Of a DNA stretch of 56,297 nt, positions 1-8,693 are shown one piece after another. Location of the stretch: contig JAZRMG010000181.1 of assembly GCA_045647345.1 (NCBI GenBank), positions 1-56,297 on the forward strand. The letters are read 5' to 3'. The stretch's first letter is position 1. Every line of letters begins with the position of its first letter. The stretch comes from UBA1189 sp045647345 (GTDB lineage Bacteria > Bacteroidota > Bacteroidia > Bacteroidales > Bacteroidaceae). Under the pieces are notes generated by a model. That model did no database searches, was not told the origin of the DNA, and saw only the letters and a program-made list of their open reading frames with translations. The translations under genes were made by a program, and so were the position numbers.

Positions 1-1371
1 GTTCTTGAAGGTCATCACGTTGCTGATGTTACGCTCGAGGTGAGCCTTGGCAAACGCGGGGTTCTTAGCCAATGTGCGCTCACCGTAGCCCATACCGTGG
101 CTCTCGATGTTGGCCTCAGCTACTACGTAGAGACCATACTCGTCGCACAGTTCATACCAGCGGGGATCGTCGGGATAGTGACAGGTACGTACAGCATTGA
201 TGTTGAGCTCCTTCATGATCTTGATATCCTGGATCATGCGCTCTACAGACACTACATAACCGAAGTCGGGGTCCAGTTCGTGACGGTTGGCACCCTTGAA
301 GAGTACGGGCTTGCCATTCACGAGCACCTGGAAGTTCTTGAGCTCTACCTTGCGGAAGCCCACCTTCTGGCTGATAGCCTCGATAACCTGATCGCCATCA
401 ACGAGCTCGATACCGAGAGTGTAGAGGTAGGGATTCTCGGCAGACCACTTGGCAGGATTGTTTACAGCCAACACAGTCTCAGCCTTACCCTCACCATTGA
501 TAGCAGCTACAGCACTCTTCACCACCTTGCCATTAGCATCCTTCAAGGTGTAGCGGAGGCTCTTGCCTGCAGCATTCTCGGCAGTAGCAGAGATCTTCAA
601 GGTACCGTTCTTGTAGTTCTTGTCCAGGTCGGGGAGGATGAAGAGGTCATCTACACGCACCTGAGGACGAGCATACATATATACCTCACGGGCAATACCG
701 GTAAAGCGCCAGAAGTCCTGGTCCTCGAGGTATGAGCCGTCGCACCAGCGCATTACCTGCATGGCTACGAGGTTCTCCTTGCCAGGCACGAGGTAGGGAG
801 TGATATCAAACTCAGCAGCCATCTTGGCGTCCTCGCTGTAGCCTACATACTTACCGTTGACCCATACCATGAGGTTCGATGTAGCCGAACCTACGTGGAG
901 ATATACCTGCTGACCCTTCCAGTCGGCGGGGATCATGAATGACTTACGGTACGAACCGGTGTAGTTGTTGCGCTCCTCGATGTAGGGAGGATTGGGCTCA
1001 AACTGAAGGTTCCAGGGATAGCCTGCATTGCGGTAGATGCGGTCGCCATAGCCAAGGATCTCAAAGAGTCCGGGTACGGGGAAGTTGTCCCACTTAGAGT
1101 CATCGTAACCCACAGCAAAGAAGTTTGCTGGAGCCTCGTTGTGATTCTTCACGAAATTGAATTTCCACTCGCCCGTCAGGTCAAGATAGCGGGCACTCTT
1201 GCTCTTGTCTGCCTGTGCAGCGAGCTCTGTGTTCTCATAGGCGAAGTAGGCGGCGCGAGCCTCCTTGCGGTTCTCCTGATTCACCTCAGGGTCGAGCCAC
1301 ATCTTCGCAGTCTGTGCGCTCAAGCTCATGGCAGCCACCAGCGCACCCATCAAAAAGAATGTTTTTTTCAT
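1..1371 (-). CDS. Secreted GH2 beta-galactosidase, N-terminal part (cut by window edge)
   Basis: Glycoside hydrolase family 2 enzyme of the LacZ type, expected to cleave beta-galactosides in the periplasm or at the cell surface. Reading the minus strand from the ATG at 1371 gives 457 open codons up to position 1. Residues 1-20 are a signal peptide ending in LSAQ. About residues 60-235 form the jelly-roll sugar-binding domain, 240-340 the Ig-like domain, and from about 345 the TIM barrel begins. The barrel part shows the NRHE motif and, near 420, EANIESHG, whose Glu and His match the metal/active-site ExHG region of LacZ. The general acid and the nucleophile lie beyond the edge. The opposite strand is open over long stretches, but those frames have no family features. 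A Bacteroidetes-type promoter lies just upstream. Family assignment is secure; the exact substrate is not. Confidence 0.93.
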   Translation of the reverse strand, partial: MKKTFFLMGALVAAMSLSAQTAKMWLDPEVNQENRKEARAAYFAYENTELAAQADKSKSARYLDLTGEWKFNFVKNHNEAPANFFAVGYDDSKWDNFPVPGLFEILGYGDRIYRNAGYPWNLQFEPNPPYIEERNNYTGSYRKSFMIPADWKGQQVYLHVGSATSNLMVWVNGKYVGYSEDAKMAAEFDITPYLVPGKENLVAMQVMRWCDGSYLEDQDFWRFTGIAREVYMYARPQVRVDDLFILPDLDKNYKNGTLKISATAENAAGKSLRYTLKDANGKVVKSAVAAINGEGKAETVLAVNNPAKWSAENPYLYTLGIELVDGDQVIEAISQKVGFRKVELKNFQVLVNGKPVLFKGANRHELDPDFGYVVSVERMIQDIKIMKELNINAVRTCHYPDDPRWYELCDEYGLYVVAEANIESHGMGYGERTLAKNPAFAKAHLERNISNVMTFKN

Positions 1372-1412
1372 GTGAGATATTTAGTATGTTAGATTTGTAT
1401 GTCTTTACTGAA

Positions 1413-1443
1413 CAAAGGTAATTAAAAAAAAAGAATCGTGCAA
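1413..1443 (-). promoter_or_regulatory. Predicted promoter of the GH2 gene
   Basis: On the minus strand the -7 box TACCTTTG (1413-1420) matches TAnnTTTG exactly. A TTG-containing -33 element (1441-1443) lies about 20 bases upstream of it. The start codon is some 40 bases downstream. Confidence 0.6.
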
Positions 1444-1683
1444 TTTTTTTGGAAAAATGAAAATGTAGTCTCGCACTTCTAATAGGAAGCGTAAATGTTT
1501 TTCTTGTTTTTAATCTGCCACTCTCGGCCGTATGTGATTAACCGATTGGCAATGATTTAGTTAATGGCGGATGCTGCGGACGATTTTCAATGTCCGCCGC
1601 CATACACGTTGCCTGTCTGATGTCTATGGGATTTCCTTATTGGTTGCACCTTAAAATGGCCTGGCAAAACTGTGCGAATCTAT

Positions 1684-1771
1684 TTGCTGCTGCGCAACAT
1701 CATGGTTGCTGTTGCGCAACGGTAAGGTTACTGCTGCGCAAGGGTAGGGTTGCTGTTGCGCAGCGGTAAAT
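1684..1771. repeat. Four-copy imperfect 22-bp tandem repeat
   Basis: Units at 1684-1705, 1706-1727, 1728-1749 and 1750-1771 each begin TTGCTG or TTACTG and carry the core CTGCGCAA or TTGCGCAA. In the second unit this core is a perfect 8-bp palindrome. The array lies in the middle of a divergent intergenic region. A second array with the same 22-bp period but a different sequence lies upstream of dnaA (25453-25540). Confidence 0.75.
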
Positions 1772-2030
1772 AACTTGGATGGACTTTCGTGGAGTCTACA
1801 TGAAGGATACAGAAGAAAATTTCCTCTATGCATATTATGGTATCTTACAGAGGGGGTGTATATCTATGCATGGCACACCTTGACGGGATGTGGACAATTG
1901 TCCTCAATATCAGCCGTCAATCTGCATGTATACAATTGCTTAAGGTGTGTTGGCGGATATTGGCATGTGAAATCGTAAACACTATATCTATCAATTAAAA
2001 AAGTCAGATGTGCCTTAATTTAGGCTAAAT

Positions 2031-2061
2031 TTTGTAATTTAAAGTAATGTTTATATCTTTG
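2031..2061 (+). promoter_or_regulatory. Predicted promoter of the DUF6057 gene
   Basis: A TTTG at 2031-2034 and TATCTTTG at 2054-2061 are separated by 19 bases, matching the Bacteroidetes -33/-7 consensus. The ATG follows about 80 bases later, leaving room for an untranslated leader. Confidence 0.65.
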
Positions 2062-2140
2062 CATGCTAATGTGTGCATGTATACCTGTTGTGTCACAACT
2101 AGTAGAAAGATTCGAAATAATGAAATTATACCGATAAATA

Positions 2141-4018
2141 ATGAAGTCGACAAACCAACTTAATCCTCAGGGTAGAGCAGTGCAGAAGGTAATCTCTGCT
2201 GAAAAACTGAAACGGCTACCTCTGATTGCGGGGCTTGCCTTTGCTGCTGTAGTGTGGACGTTGCTCAATGTGTTTGAATATGAATACCTCTTCCGTGTTC
2301 AAGAATTGTCTTTGTGGTTGCCAACAAAGGTCTACTTCGATGAACGTATGATGGTTCCTGGCGGACTGATGAGCTATATAGCCTGTTTCCTTACTCAGTT
2401 CTTCTATTATCCTTTGTTGGGTTCGTTCATTTATGTGGCGTTGCTACTCGTAGTGCAATGGCTCACGATGAAAGTGTTCAGTATTCCTAAGCGCCATGCT
2501 TTGTTGGCTCTTATTCCCAGTGTGCTGATTCTGTGCTGCTCTATGGTGGCTGGTTATTGGATATTCCAGATAAAGACTCAAGGCTATTTCTACTCCATGT
2601 TGGTAGGTTTTCTGTTTGTTCTTTCAGCTATGCGTCTCTATCAGGTTGCCAGGGGAGGATGGCGATATCTTTTAGTCGTTGCGGTTGCTGTTGCCGGCTA
2701 TCCGTTCTTTGGTTTTTATGCTTCTTTGGCGTTATTGGGCATTGCTCTATATAGCTTGCGTGTGGGCTCTGAGGGACGGGGAATTATAGCTCTGATTTGC
2801 GTTTCGGCTGTCGTGGCTATTCCTATATTATATTATAATGTATATGAACAGACTCGTTTTGTGCGTATGTTCACTGCTGGAATGCCCGCATTTCAGTTCT
2901 CGTCGCGTGATCTTTTTACATGGATTCCTTATGTCTTGCTCTATCTCTTTCCGCTGGTGATGCTGTTTGTGCCTTTGAAGAAAGAGGAAGATGCCGTGCG
3001 TGCAACTTTCTTTATGTTGGAGGGGATAGGGGGGATTATCTTAATTGTTGCCCTTGGACTTGTTTTCTGGTTTCGTGACCCCAACTTCCGCGCTGAAATC
3101 AAGATGAATCATCATATGGAACGTCTCGAATGGCGTAAGGTGCTTGACATAGCCAAGGAGTGTGAAGGAACCCCGACTCGCTTGATGGTGCTCAACAAGA
3201 ATCTCGCACTGCTCAAGCTGGGTCGAGCAGGTGATGAGATGTTCCATTACCTTGATGGCGGTGAAGCACCGGCTTCGCCTTTTCCGATACGTTTGATGCA
3301 GGTGGGCGGCAAGATGCTCTATTACCACTATGCCCGTATGAATTTCTGTTACCGTTGGTGCCTCGAAGATGCCGTTGAGTATGGTTGGAAGGTCGACTAT
3401 TTGAAATACATGGTGCGTACTTCTATCGTGTCGGGTGAATATGAGCTTGCTCGGAAATATATCAACACCTTGAAGAAGACGCTCTTCTATAAGGATTGGG
3501 CCGCGAAGTACGAAAAAATGCTTGATAATCCTGCACTTATAGCTAAAGATCGTGAGTTTGCCAGTATCCTTCCCTTGTATCAGTTCGAGGACCAATTGGA
3601 TGGAGATAATACGTTGGTAGAGATTTATCTACTCAACTACTTTGCCCATACATACAATGAGCTTAACACGCCTATGTTTGATGAGGCGGCGCTTATGTGT
3701 GCTCTTACGTTGAAGGATATTCCCACCTTCTGGAATTGCTTCTTCCGCTATGCCAATAGTCACAAGACCAGTCGCATGCCTACTCACTATCAAGAAGCTG
3801 CGTTGCTCTATGGTAACTTGGAGAAGACGGTAGATATCAGTAATATGCCTTTTGATAAGACTGTGAAGATGCGTTTCCAGGACTTTATGCGCTTCGCTCA
3901 GAAGCATGCAGTGGAGAATGTGGAGCGTGACCCTGAGGTAAAGAAACTTTTCTATGACCGCTATGGTGATACCTTTTGGTATTTTTATTTCTTTATTAGA
4001 GATGTGAAATCATATTGA
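2141..4018 (+). CDS. DUF6057-like integral membrane protein
   Basis: A 625-residue protein of unknown function. The N-terminal part (about residues 30-320) has roughly ten hydrophobic membrane segments. The C-terminal 300 residues are soluble, charged and mostly helical, with a TPR-like look (for example around residues 370-470). This layout and the Bacteroidetes context fit the DUF6057 family, an assignment made from memory of the family rather than a search. It is followed after 61 bases by a PD40/CxxCH lipoprotein gene on the same strand, with which it probably forms a transcription unit. No catalytic motif is recognised. The soluble tail could face the periplasm or the cytoplasm; the topology was not resolved. 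Confidence 0.75.
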   Translation: MKSTNQLNPQGRAVQKVISAEKLKRLPLIAGLAFAAVVWTLLNVFEYEYLFRVQELSLWLPTKVYFDERMMVPGGLMSYIACFLTQFFYYPLLGSFIYVALLLVVQWLTMKVFSIPKRHALLALIPSVLILCCSMVAGYWIFQIKTQGYFYSMLVGFLFVLSAMRLYQVARGGWRYLLVVAVAVAGYPFFGFYASLALLGIALYSLRVGSEGRGIIALICVSAVVAIPILYYNVYEQTRFVRMFTAGMPAFQFSSRDLFTWIPYVLLYLFPLVMLFVPLKKEEDAVRATFFMLEGIGGIILIVALGLVFWFRDPNFRAEIKMNHHMERLEWRKVLDIAKECEGTPTRLMVLNKNLALLKLGRAGDEMFHYLDGGEAPASPFPIRLMQVGGKMLYYHYARMNFCYRWCLEDAVEYGWKVDYLKYMVRTSIVSGEYELARKYINTLKKTLFYKDWAAKYEKMLDNPALIAKDREFASILPLYQFEDQLDGDNTLVEIYLLNYFAHTYNELNTPMFDEAALMCALTLKDIPTFWNCFFRYANSHKTSRMPTHYQEAALLYGNLEKTVDISNMPFDKTVKMRFQDFMRFAQKHAVENVERDPEVKKLFYDRYGDTFWYFYFFIRDVKSY

Positions 4019-4079
4019 TAACCCTATATTCCTGTATCTCTGTAGATACCTATAGCTTCTATAAAAAAACTCAAAATTC

Positions 4080-5588
4080 ATGAAATACTCTCCCTTCCAC
4101 ATCCTCCTTCTTGGAGCCGCCCTGCTTGCAGGATGTACTGCTTCCGTGCCCGAACAGTACTCTGAGGCTGGAATTGCCCCCACAGTGTATCCAGACTATT
4201 CTGATGGTATAACTATTCCTTATAATATTGCTCCCCTCAACTTTGCCTATACGATGGAAGGGGAGAAATATGTTACAGAACTCAAGGCGGGGGAGCAATC
4301 TTTAGTAGTGAAAGGTAAACAAACCGATTGGGATATCAAGAAATGGCATACTTTCCTCGATAACAACAAGGGTAGATACATAGAGGTTAATGCTTATGTG
4401 CAGACCGACAATGGCTGGCAGAAATATCGTCCCATCACTTGGCGTGTAGCCGAAGAACCTGTCGACCCTTATATCTCATATCGTATCATTGCCCCTTCGT
4501 ATGTTACTTATGAAGAACTTAGCATACGTCAACGTGAATTGGGAACCTTTGATGAGGATATCATTTATAATAATATGCTGCTTAGTACCGATGAGGACGG
4601 ACAGTGTATCAACTGCCACTCATACAAGAACTATAAGACGGATCATATGCAGTTTCATGCCCGTCAGCATAAAGGAGGTACGCTTATTGTCAATGGTGAG
4701 GAGGTGCGCAAGGTGAGCCTCAAGACCGATTCCACCATATCGGCAGGCGTATATCCCGCATGGCATCCCACACACAATCTCATCGCCTACTCGGTGAACG
4801 ATACAGGTCAGTCGTTTCATACCAAGAAGAATAATAAGATTGAGGTGCAGGACCTCAAGAGCGACCTTATCCTCTATGATGTTGACCGCAACGAGGTGAG
4901 CCATATCGAGAACGACACGTTGGAATGGGAGGTGTTCCCCGCTTGGGCTCCCGATGGTAAGACCCTCTACTACTGTTCGGCGCATCTGGAGATACAGGAT
5001 CATGCGCAACGTGAACGTGATATTATCGACCGCTACCGCGACTTCAAGTACAATATCTACCGCAAGGCGTTTGATCCGGAAACCAAGACCTTCGGTCCCT
5101 CTGAACTGGTGCTCGATGCTCGTGCTATGGGCAAGAGCGCTACCTTCCCTCGCATTTCACCCGATGGCCGTTACCTGCTTTTCGGTATGGGAGAGTATGG
5201 TTGTTTTCATATCTGGCATAAAGATGCTGATTTATATATTATTGATTTGGAAACCATGAAGTTGCGCAATGTTCGTGAGGTCAATAGCGATGATGTGGAA
5301 AGCTATCATGCATGGTCAAGTAATGGACGATGGATGCTCTTTACTTCTCGCCGTGATGATGGTGGATATACTCGTCTCTATCTCGCCTATTTCGACAAAC
5401 GTGGTAGAGCACACAAACCCTTCTTGTTACCGCAACGCGACCCTTATTTCTATGGCGATTATTACAAGAGTTATAATGTGCCTGAGTTTATGGTCGAGCC
5501 GGTAGCGATTACTCCACAAGAATTTGCTGACTATCTTAATCAAGATGCCCAGTCGGCAATATTTCAAAGTCAATTCAAAGTGAAATGA
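4080..5588 (+). CDS. Lipoprotein with CxxCH motif and PD40 (TolB-like) repeats
   Basis: A 502-residue predicted lipoprotein; the lipobox LLAGC gives Cys19 as the lipidated residue. From about residue 225 onward there are at least four PD40-type beta-propeller blades of the form (Y/F)PxWxPDG (for example YPAWHP, FPAWAPDG, FPRISPDG and YHAWSSNG). Between the signal and the propeller lies GQCINCH (Cys176, Cys179, His180), a CxxCH haem-c attachment motif; His188 and nearby His residues could supply a distal ligand. The protein could therefore be an envelope c-type cytochrome fused to a propeller, or the motif could be coincidental. It sits between a DUF6057 protein and the FAS1/SusCD cluster. No experimental role for this combination is known to me. 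Confidence 0.8.
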   Translation: MKYSPFHILLLGAALLAGCTASVPEQYSEAGIAPTVYPDYSDGITIPYNIAPLNFAYTMEGEKYVTELKAGEQSLVVKGKQTDWDIKKWHTFLDNNKGRYIEVNAYVQTDNGWQKYRPITWRVAEEPVDPYISYRIIAPSYVTYEELSIRQRELGTFDEDIIYNNMLLSTDEDGQCINCHSYKNYKTDHMQFHARQHKGGTLIVNGEEVRKVSLKTDSTISAGVYPAWHPTHNLIAYSVNDTGQSFHTKKNNKIEVQDLKSDLILYDVDRNEVSHIENDTLEWEVFPAWAPDGKTLYYCSAHLEIQDHAQRERDIIDRYRDFKYNIYRKAFDPETKTFGPSELVLDARAMGKSATFPRISPDGRYLLFGMGEYGCFHIWHKDADLYIIDLETMKLRNVREVNSDDVESYHAWSSNGRWMLFTSRRDDGGYTRLYLAYFDKRGRAHKPFLLPQRDPYFYGDYYKSYNVPEFMVEPVAITPQEFADYLNQDAQSAIFQSQFKVK

Positions 5589-5649
5589 AAATGTGAATGA
5601 ATCAGAAAAGGTTAAAATCTTTCTTAAATATAAAAGACATTCCAATAAA

Positions 5650-5681
5650 TTTGCTCGTATGAAGAAAGATATTTACCTTTG
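5650..5681 (+). promoter_or_regulatory. Predicted promoter of the FAS1/SusCD operon
   Basis: TTTG at 5650-5653 and TACCTTTG at 5674-5681 are 20 bases apart, an excellent match to the Bacteroidetes consensus. It lies in the 135-base gap before the first FAS1 gene. No other promoter of this quality was found until past the terminator at 23091. Confidence 0.7.
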
Positions 5682-5723
5682 CTCCATTAATTAAGTTGAA
5701 ATAATACTAACTAATATCAAAAT

Positions 5724-8684
5724 ATGAACAAAAGACACACATCGAAGGTCGGTAAGTACATGGGTATGGCTTGCCTCCTATTTGTTTGTGCAACCATGCA
5801 GTCGTGTCGGGATGAGTATCTTTACGACAACCCGGAATACACGCCAGAATGGTTGGGTGAGAGTATTTATGAGGAGTTGCAAGATGGTTTGCGCGACAAT
5901 GAATCTCCTGATGGTTGGAGTTTCAAGTATTTCCTCCAAGTCATTGACGATTGCGATTACACAGATGTCTTGATGAAGACTGGTAGTAAGACCCTTTTTG
6001 TGGCCGATGACTCAGCATTCGTCAGAGGTGTCAAGAAGGCATGGCCCAACATCACGGGTACTACTGGCGATGAGGTTTACGCTCAACTCGGCTTGGGTCA
6101 GAAGCGTACAATCCTCTTTAGTGCCATGCTTGACAATGCTTACTTGTTGGAGATGATGTCAAGCACTCCTGCCGTTGGTACGGGTGATCCCAATGTGGGT
6201 CAGGCTTTGCGTCATGAGACTGCAGCCAGCGTTTTGGATACCATTTATACCTATTCTGGCGACGAACTCCCTTGGGATACAGCGCATTGGACCAATGAAT
6301 TCCGTGAGAAGGGTATCCGTATGGCTTTGGATAACACCAAACCAATGATGGTACACTTCCTTGAAGAACAGCTCGATAGAGTAGGTATCACCGACGAGGA
6401 CCTTTCTTATCTGGTGTCTCGCAAGGGGGCTACCAAGCAGGATGCATACATTTTCGATAAGAAGGTGATCAAGCGCGACATTACTTGTAAGAACGGTTAC
6501 ATTAATCTCTTGGATGAACTGCTCGTTCCTCCCAGCAATATGGCTGAGGAGATTCGCAAGAATCCCAACTTGAGCATCTATAGCCGTATCTTGGATCGTT
6601 TCGCTGTGCCTGTATACAATGAGACATTGTCTGAGGAATACTATCAGAAACTCTTGAGTATGGATCCTAACGCTGAGTATGAAGATATCTACGAAAAGCG
6701 CTACTTTACTTCGGCTTCAAACCGTGCCAACTTCGGACAGGGATTCCTCGTTTATAAGGATATTGATGGAAACAACCATGAGACTGTGGCTGACGATGCG
6801 CTTGCTTTCTCTCCGGGTTGGAATCAGTATCGTTCAGAACAATTTGCTAAGGATGTAGATATGGCTGCCATGTTCGCCCCCACTGATGAGGCGTTGATGG
6901 CTTACTTCTCTCCAGGCGGAAAGGGCGCTTCACTTATCGATCGTTATGGTAATGGCGCGCCTCTGCCTCAGGCTATCGACTCTATTGAGTTGAAGATTAT
7001 TGCCAAGCTCGTACGCAATATGATGGAGCCTTCGTTCAACCAGTCGGTTCCTTCTAAGTTCTCTTCACTTAAGAACGATGCTAACGATGACAAGGGAGTA
7101 AGAGCTGCACACCTCAATGCTATTCAGCCCTGTATCGTGGCCAACAATGGTGTCATCTATGTCACAGAAGAGGTATATAGCCCTGCTGAGTATGTTTCAG
7201 TTTCAGCTCCTTCAATGTTGAATGAGAATATGTATAGCTTCTACAAGCTCATTACCAAGTTGGATGGCGATAAGGGTAGCGATACCGACTACAACAGCTA
7301 CTTGCTGGCTATGCAGACCGACTTCAGCTTGATTAACCCCATCAATGAAGCATTGACCTATTTTGATCCTGCAACAGCTATTACCTCTACTCCTATAGGT
7401 AGCAGCGCACAGACTCCTAAGTATTATACGTTGACTTACGATGTGAAGAATGAGGCATGGACAATCCGTCAAGGTGACTATACTTATGGTACAGATAGTT
7501 TAGGTGCACCGGCTATAAAGTTGGGTAAGTCTACTATAATTAATGATGATCAAAACATGACTTTCATGAAGTATCTGAAAGTTCAGATACTTGACCATTC
7601 TATTGTTGTGGGTGACATTACTAATGGCAATAAGTATCATCAGACCAAGGGACTTTCTACCATCAAGGTAAATAGCGAAGTAAATGGCGCTGATACTACA
7701 ATTTATCTTTGGGGTGGTCGTGAACTGGAGGACCAGTTGGCCGGTTACCGCGATAATGGTATTCTTGTAGCTCGTAAGTTCAATCAGGAGAATGGTAACA
7801 CCTATCGTGTTGATGAGGGTATGGTACATCCTGCTACACGCTCGGTATACAATATCTTAAAGACAACTAAGGAGTTTGCTCCTTTCTACAATCTCTGTGA
7901 GACTGCCGAGACCGATAGTATCATCCTTGCCGTGCGTGAAGTTGCAGAAGATGGCGCTACACCAACCAAGAATGCCGATGCTGCTGTGCGCGCATACCGC
8001 ATATTCGAGTGGGACAAGAGTTTCCCCGGTTTGGACTTTAACGTAACTTCGTTCAACTCATTCCACTACACGGTATATGTACCTGATAGCTTGAAGTTGC
8101 AGGAGGCTGTCGATGCTGGTATTCCTTTGTGGAACGAACTGACTCCTTTGTCTGAAGCTATTTGGGCAAATATCAGCAAAATTGAGGAACATAATAAGGT
8201 GATTGATAATAAGGAGACAGCAAAGAATGTGGTTGACAGCCTTACACAGGTGCGTAGCTTGCTGATTGCTGAGAATGCTGAACTCCGTGCTGAACTCAAA
8301 GAGTATGTAGAGTTGATTGTTGACTTTGTGAAGTACCACATGCAGGACTACTCCATCTATCTTGACAACACTCCTGTGATGGAGGATGGCGAGTATGTGA
8401 CAGCTTCAAAGGATAACAATACCAACCTGTTCAATAATGTATCAATTATGTCGGGTTCAAACGCATTGACCATAACCGATGCTTTGGGCACTAAACATAA
8501 CGTGGTGACTACAGGTGAGGAAAATGTCCTTTGGAACGTGATGGCACGCGACATCAAGAAGAGCAATTCAAGATTGTCTACCTCATCTTTCGCTGTAATC
8601 CATCAGATTGATGGCTGCTTGAACAATGGCCGCTGGGCTGCTACTATGGAGAAGTTTAATGAGTATCGTAATAAGAATAAATAA
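5724..8684 (+). CDS. Large FAS1 (fasciclin)-domain surface lipoprotein
   Basis: A 986-residue lipoprotein with Cys28 in MQSC followed by RDEY, acidic residues of the kind linked to surface export of Bacteroidetes lipoproteins. At least three FAS1-like segments are visible by their strand motif TxFxPxDxA: LFVADDSAF near residue 93, MFAPTDEAL near 385 and YVPDSLKL near 785. FAS1 domains mediate adhesion or ligand binding in other proteins. Fasciclin lipoproteins often accompany SusC/SusD pairs in Bacteroidetes, but their role there is poorly defined. Nine bases separate it from the downstream SusC gene, so the two are surely cotranscribed. It may act as an extra surface substrate-binding or lid component of the SusCD importer; that is inference. 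Confidence 0.88.
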   Translation: MNKRHTSKVGKYMGMACLLFVCATMQSCRDEYLYDNPEYTPEWLGESIYEELQDGLRDNESPDGWSFKYFLQVIDDCDYTDVLMKTGSKTLFVADDSAFVRGVKKAWPNITGTTGDEVYAQLGLGQKRTILFSAMLDNAYLLEMMSSTPAVGTGDPNVGQALRHETAASVLDTIYTYSGDELPWDTAHWTNEFREKGIRMALDNTKPMMVHFLEEQLDRVGITDEDLSYLVSRKGATKQDAYIFDKKVIKRDITCKNGYINLLDELLVPPSNMAEEIRKNPNLSIYSRILDRFAVPVYNETLSEEYYQKLLSMDPNAEYEDIYEKRYFTSASNRANFGQGFLVYKDIDGNNHETVADDALAFSPGWNQYRSEQFAKDVDMAAMFAPTDEALMAYFSPGGKGASLIDRYGNGAPLPQAIDSIELKIIAKLVRNMMEPSFNQSVPSKFSSLKNDANDDKGVRAAHLNAIQPCIVANNGVIYVTEEVYSPAEYVSVSAPSMLNENMYSFYKLITKLDGDKGSDTDYNSYLLAMQTDFSLINPINEALTYFDPATAITSTPIGSSAQTPKYYTLTYDVKNEAWTIRQGDYTYGTDSLGAPAIKLGKSTIINDDQNMTFMKYLKVQILDHSIVVGDITNGNKYHQTKGLSTIKVNSEVNGADTTIYLWGGRELEDQLAGYRDNGILVARKFNQENGNTYRVDEGMVHPATRSVYNILKTTKEFAPFYNLCETAETDSIILAVREVAEDGATPTKNADAAVRAYRIFEWDKSFPGLDFNVTSFNSFHYTVYVPDSLKLQEAVDAGIPLWNELTPLSEAIWANISKIEEHNKVIDNKETAKNVVDSLTQVRSLLIAENAELRAELKEYVELIVDFVKYHMQDYSIYLDNTPVMEDGEYVTASKDNNTNLFNNVSIMSGSNALTITDALGTKHNVVTTGEENVLWNVMARDIKKSNSRLSTSSFAVIHQIDGCLNNGRWAATMEKFNEYRNKNK

Positions 8685-8693
8685 TAAACAGCC

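Larger units (their letters stand above)
1372..2030. other. Intergenic region between divergent GH2 and DUF6057 genes
   Basis: No convincing gene is seen in this 650-base stretch; the short open frames have no start context or recognisable product. It holds the promoter of the GH2 gene at one end and the promoter of the DUF6057 gene just past the other end. Between them is a four-unit 22-bp tandem repeat (1684-1771). Confidence 0.6.

Noticed and set aside
40..735. 231-codon plus-strand frame over the GH2 gene
   Set aside because: It is the opposite strand of the GH2 coding sequence, has no recognisable domain, and the minus-strand frame gives a clear GH2 protein.
1684..1771. CRISPR array
   Set aside because: The 22-bp units are contiguous, with no spacers, and no cas genes are present.
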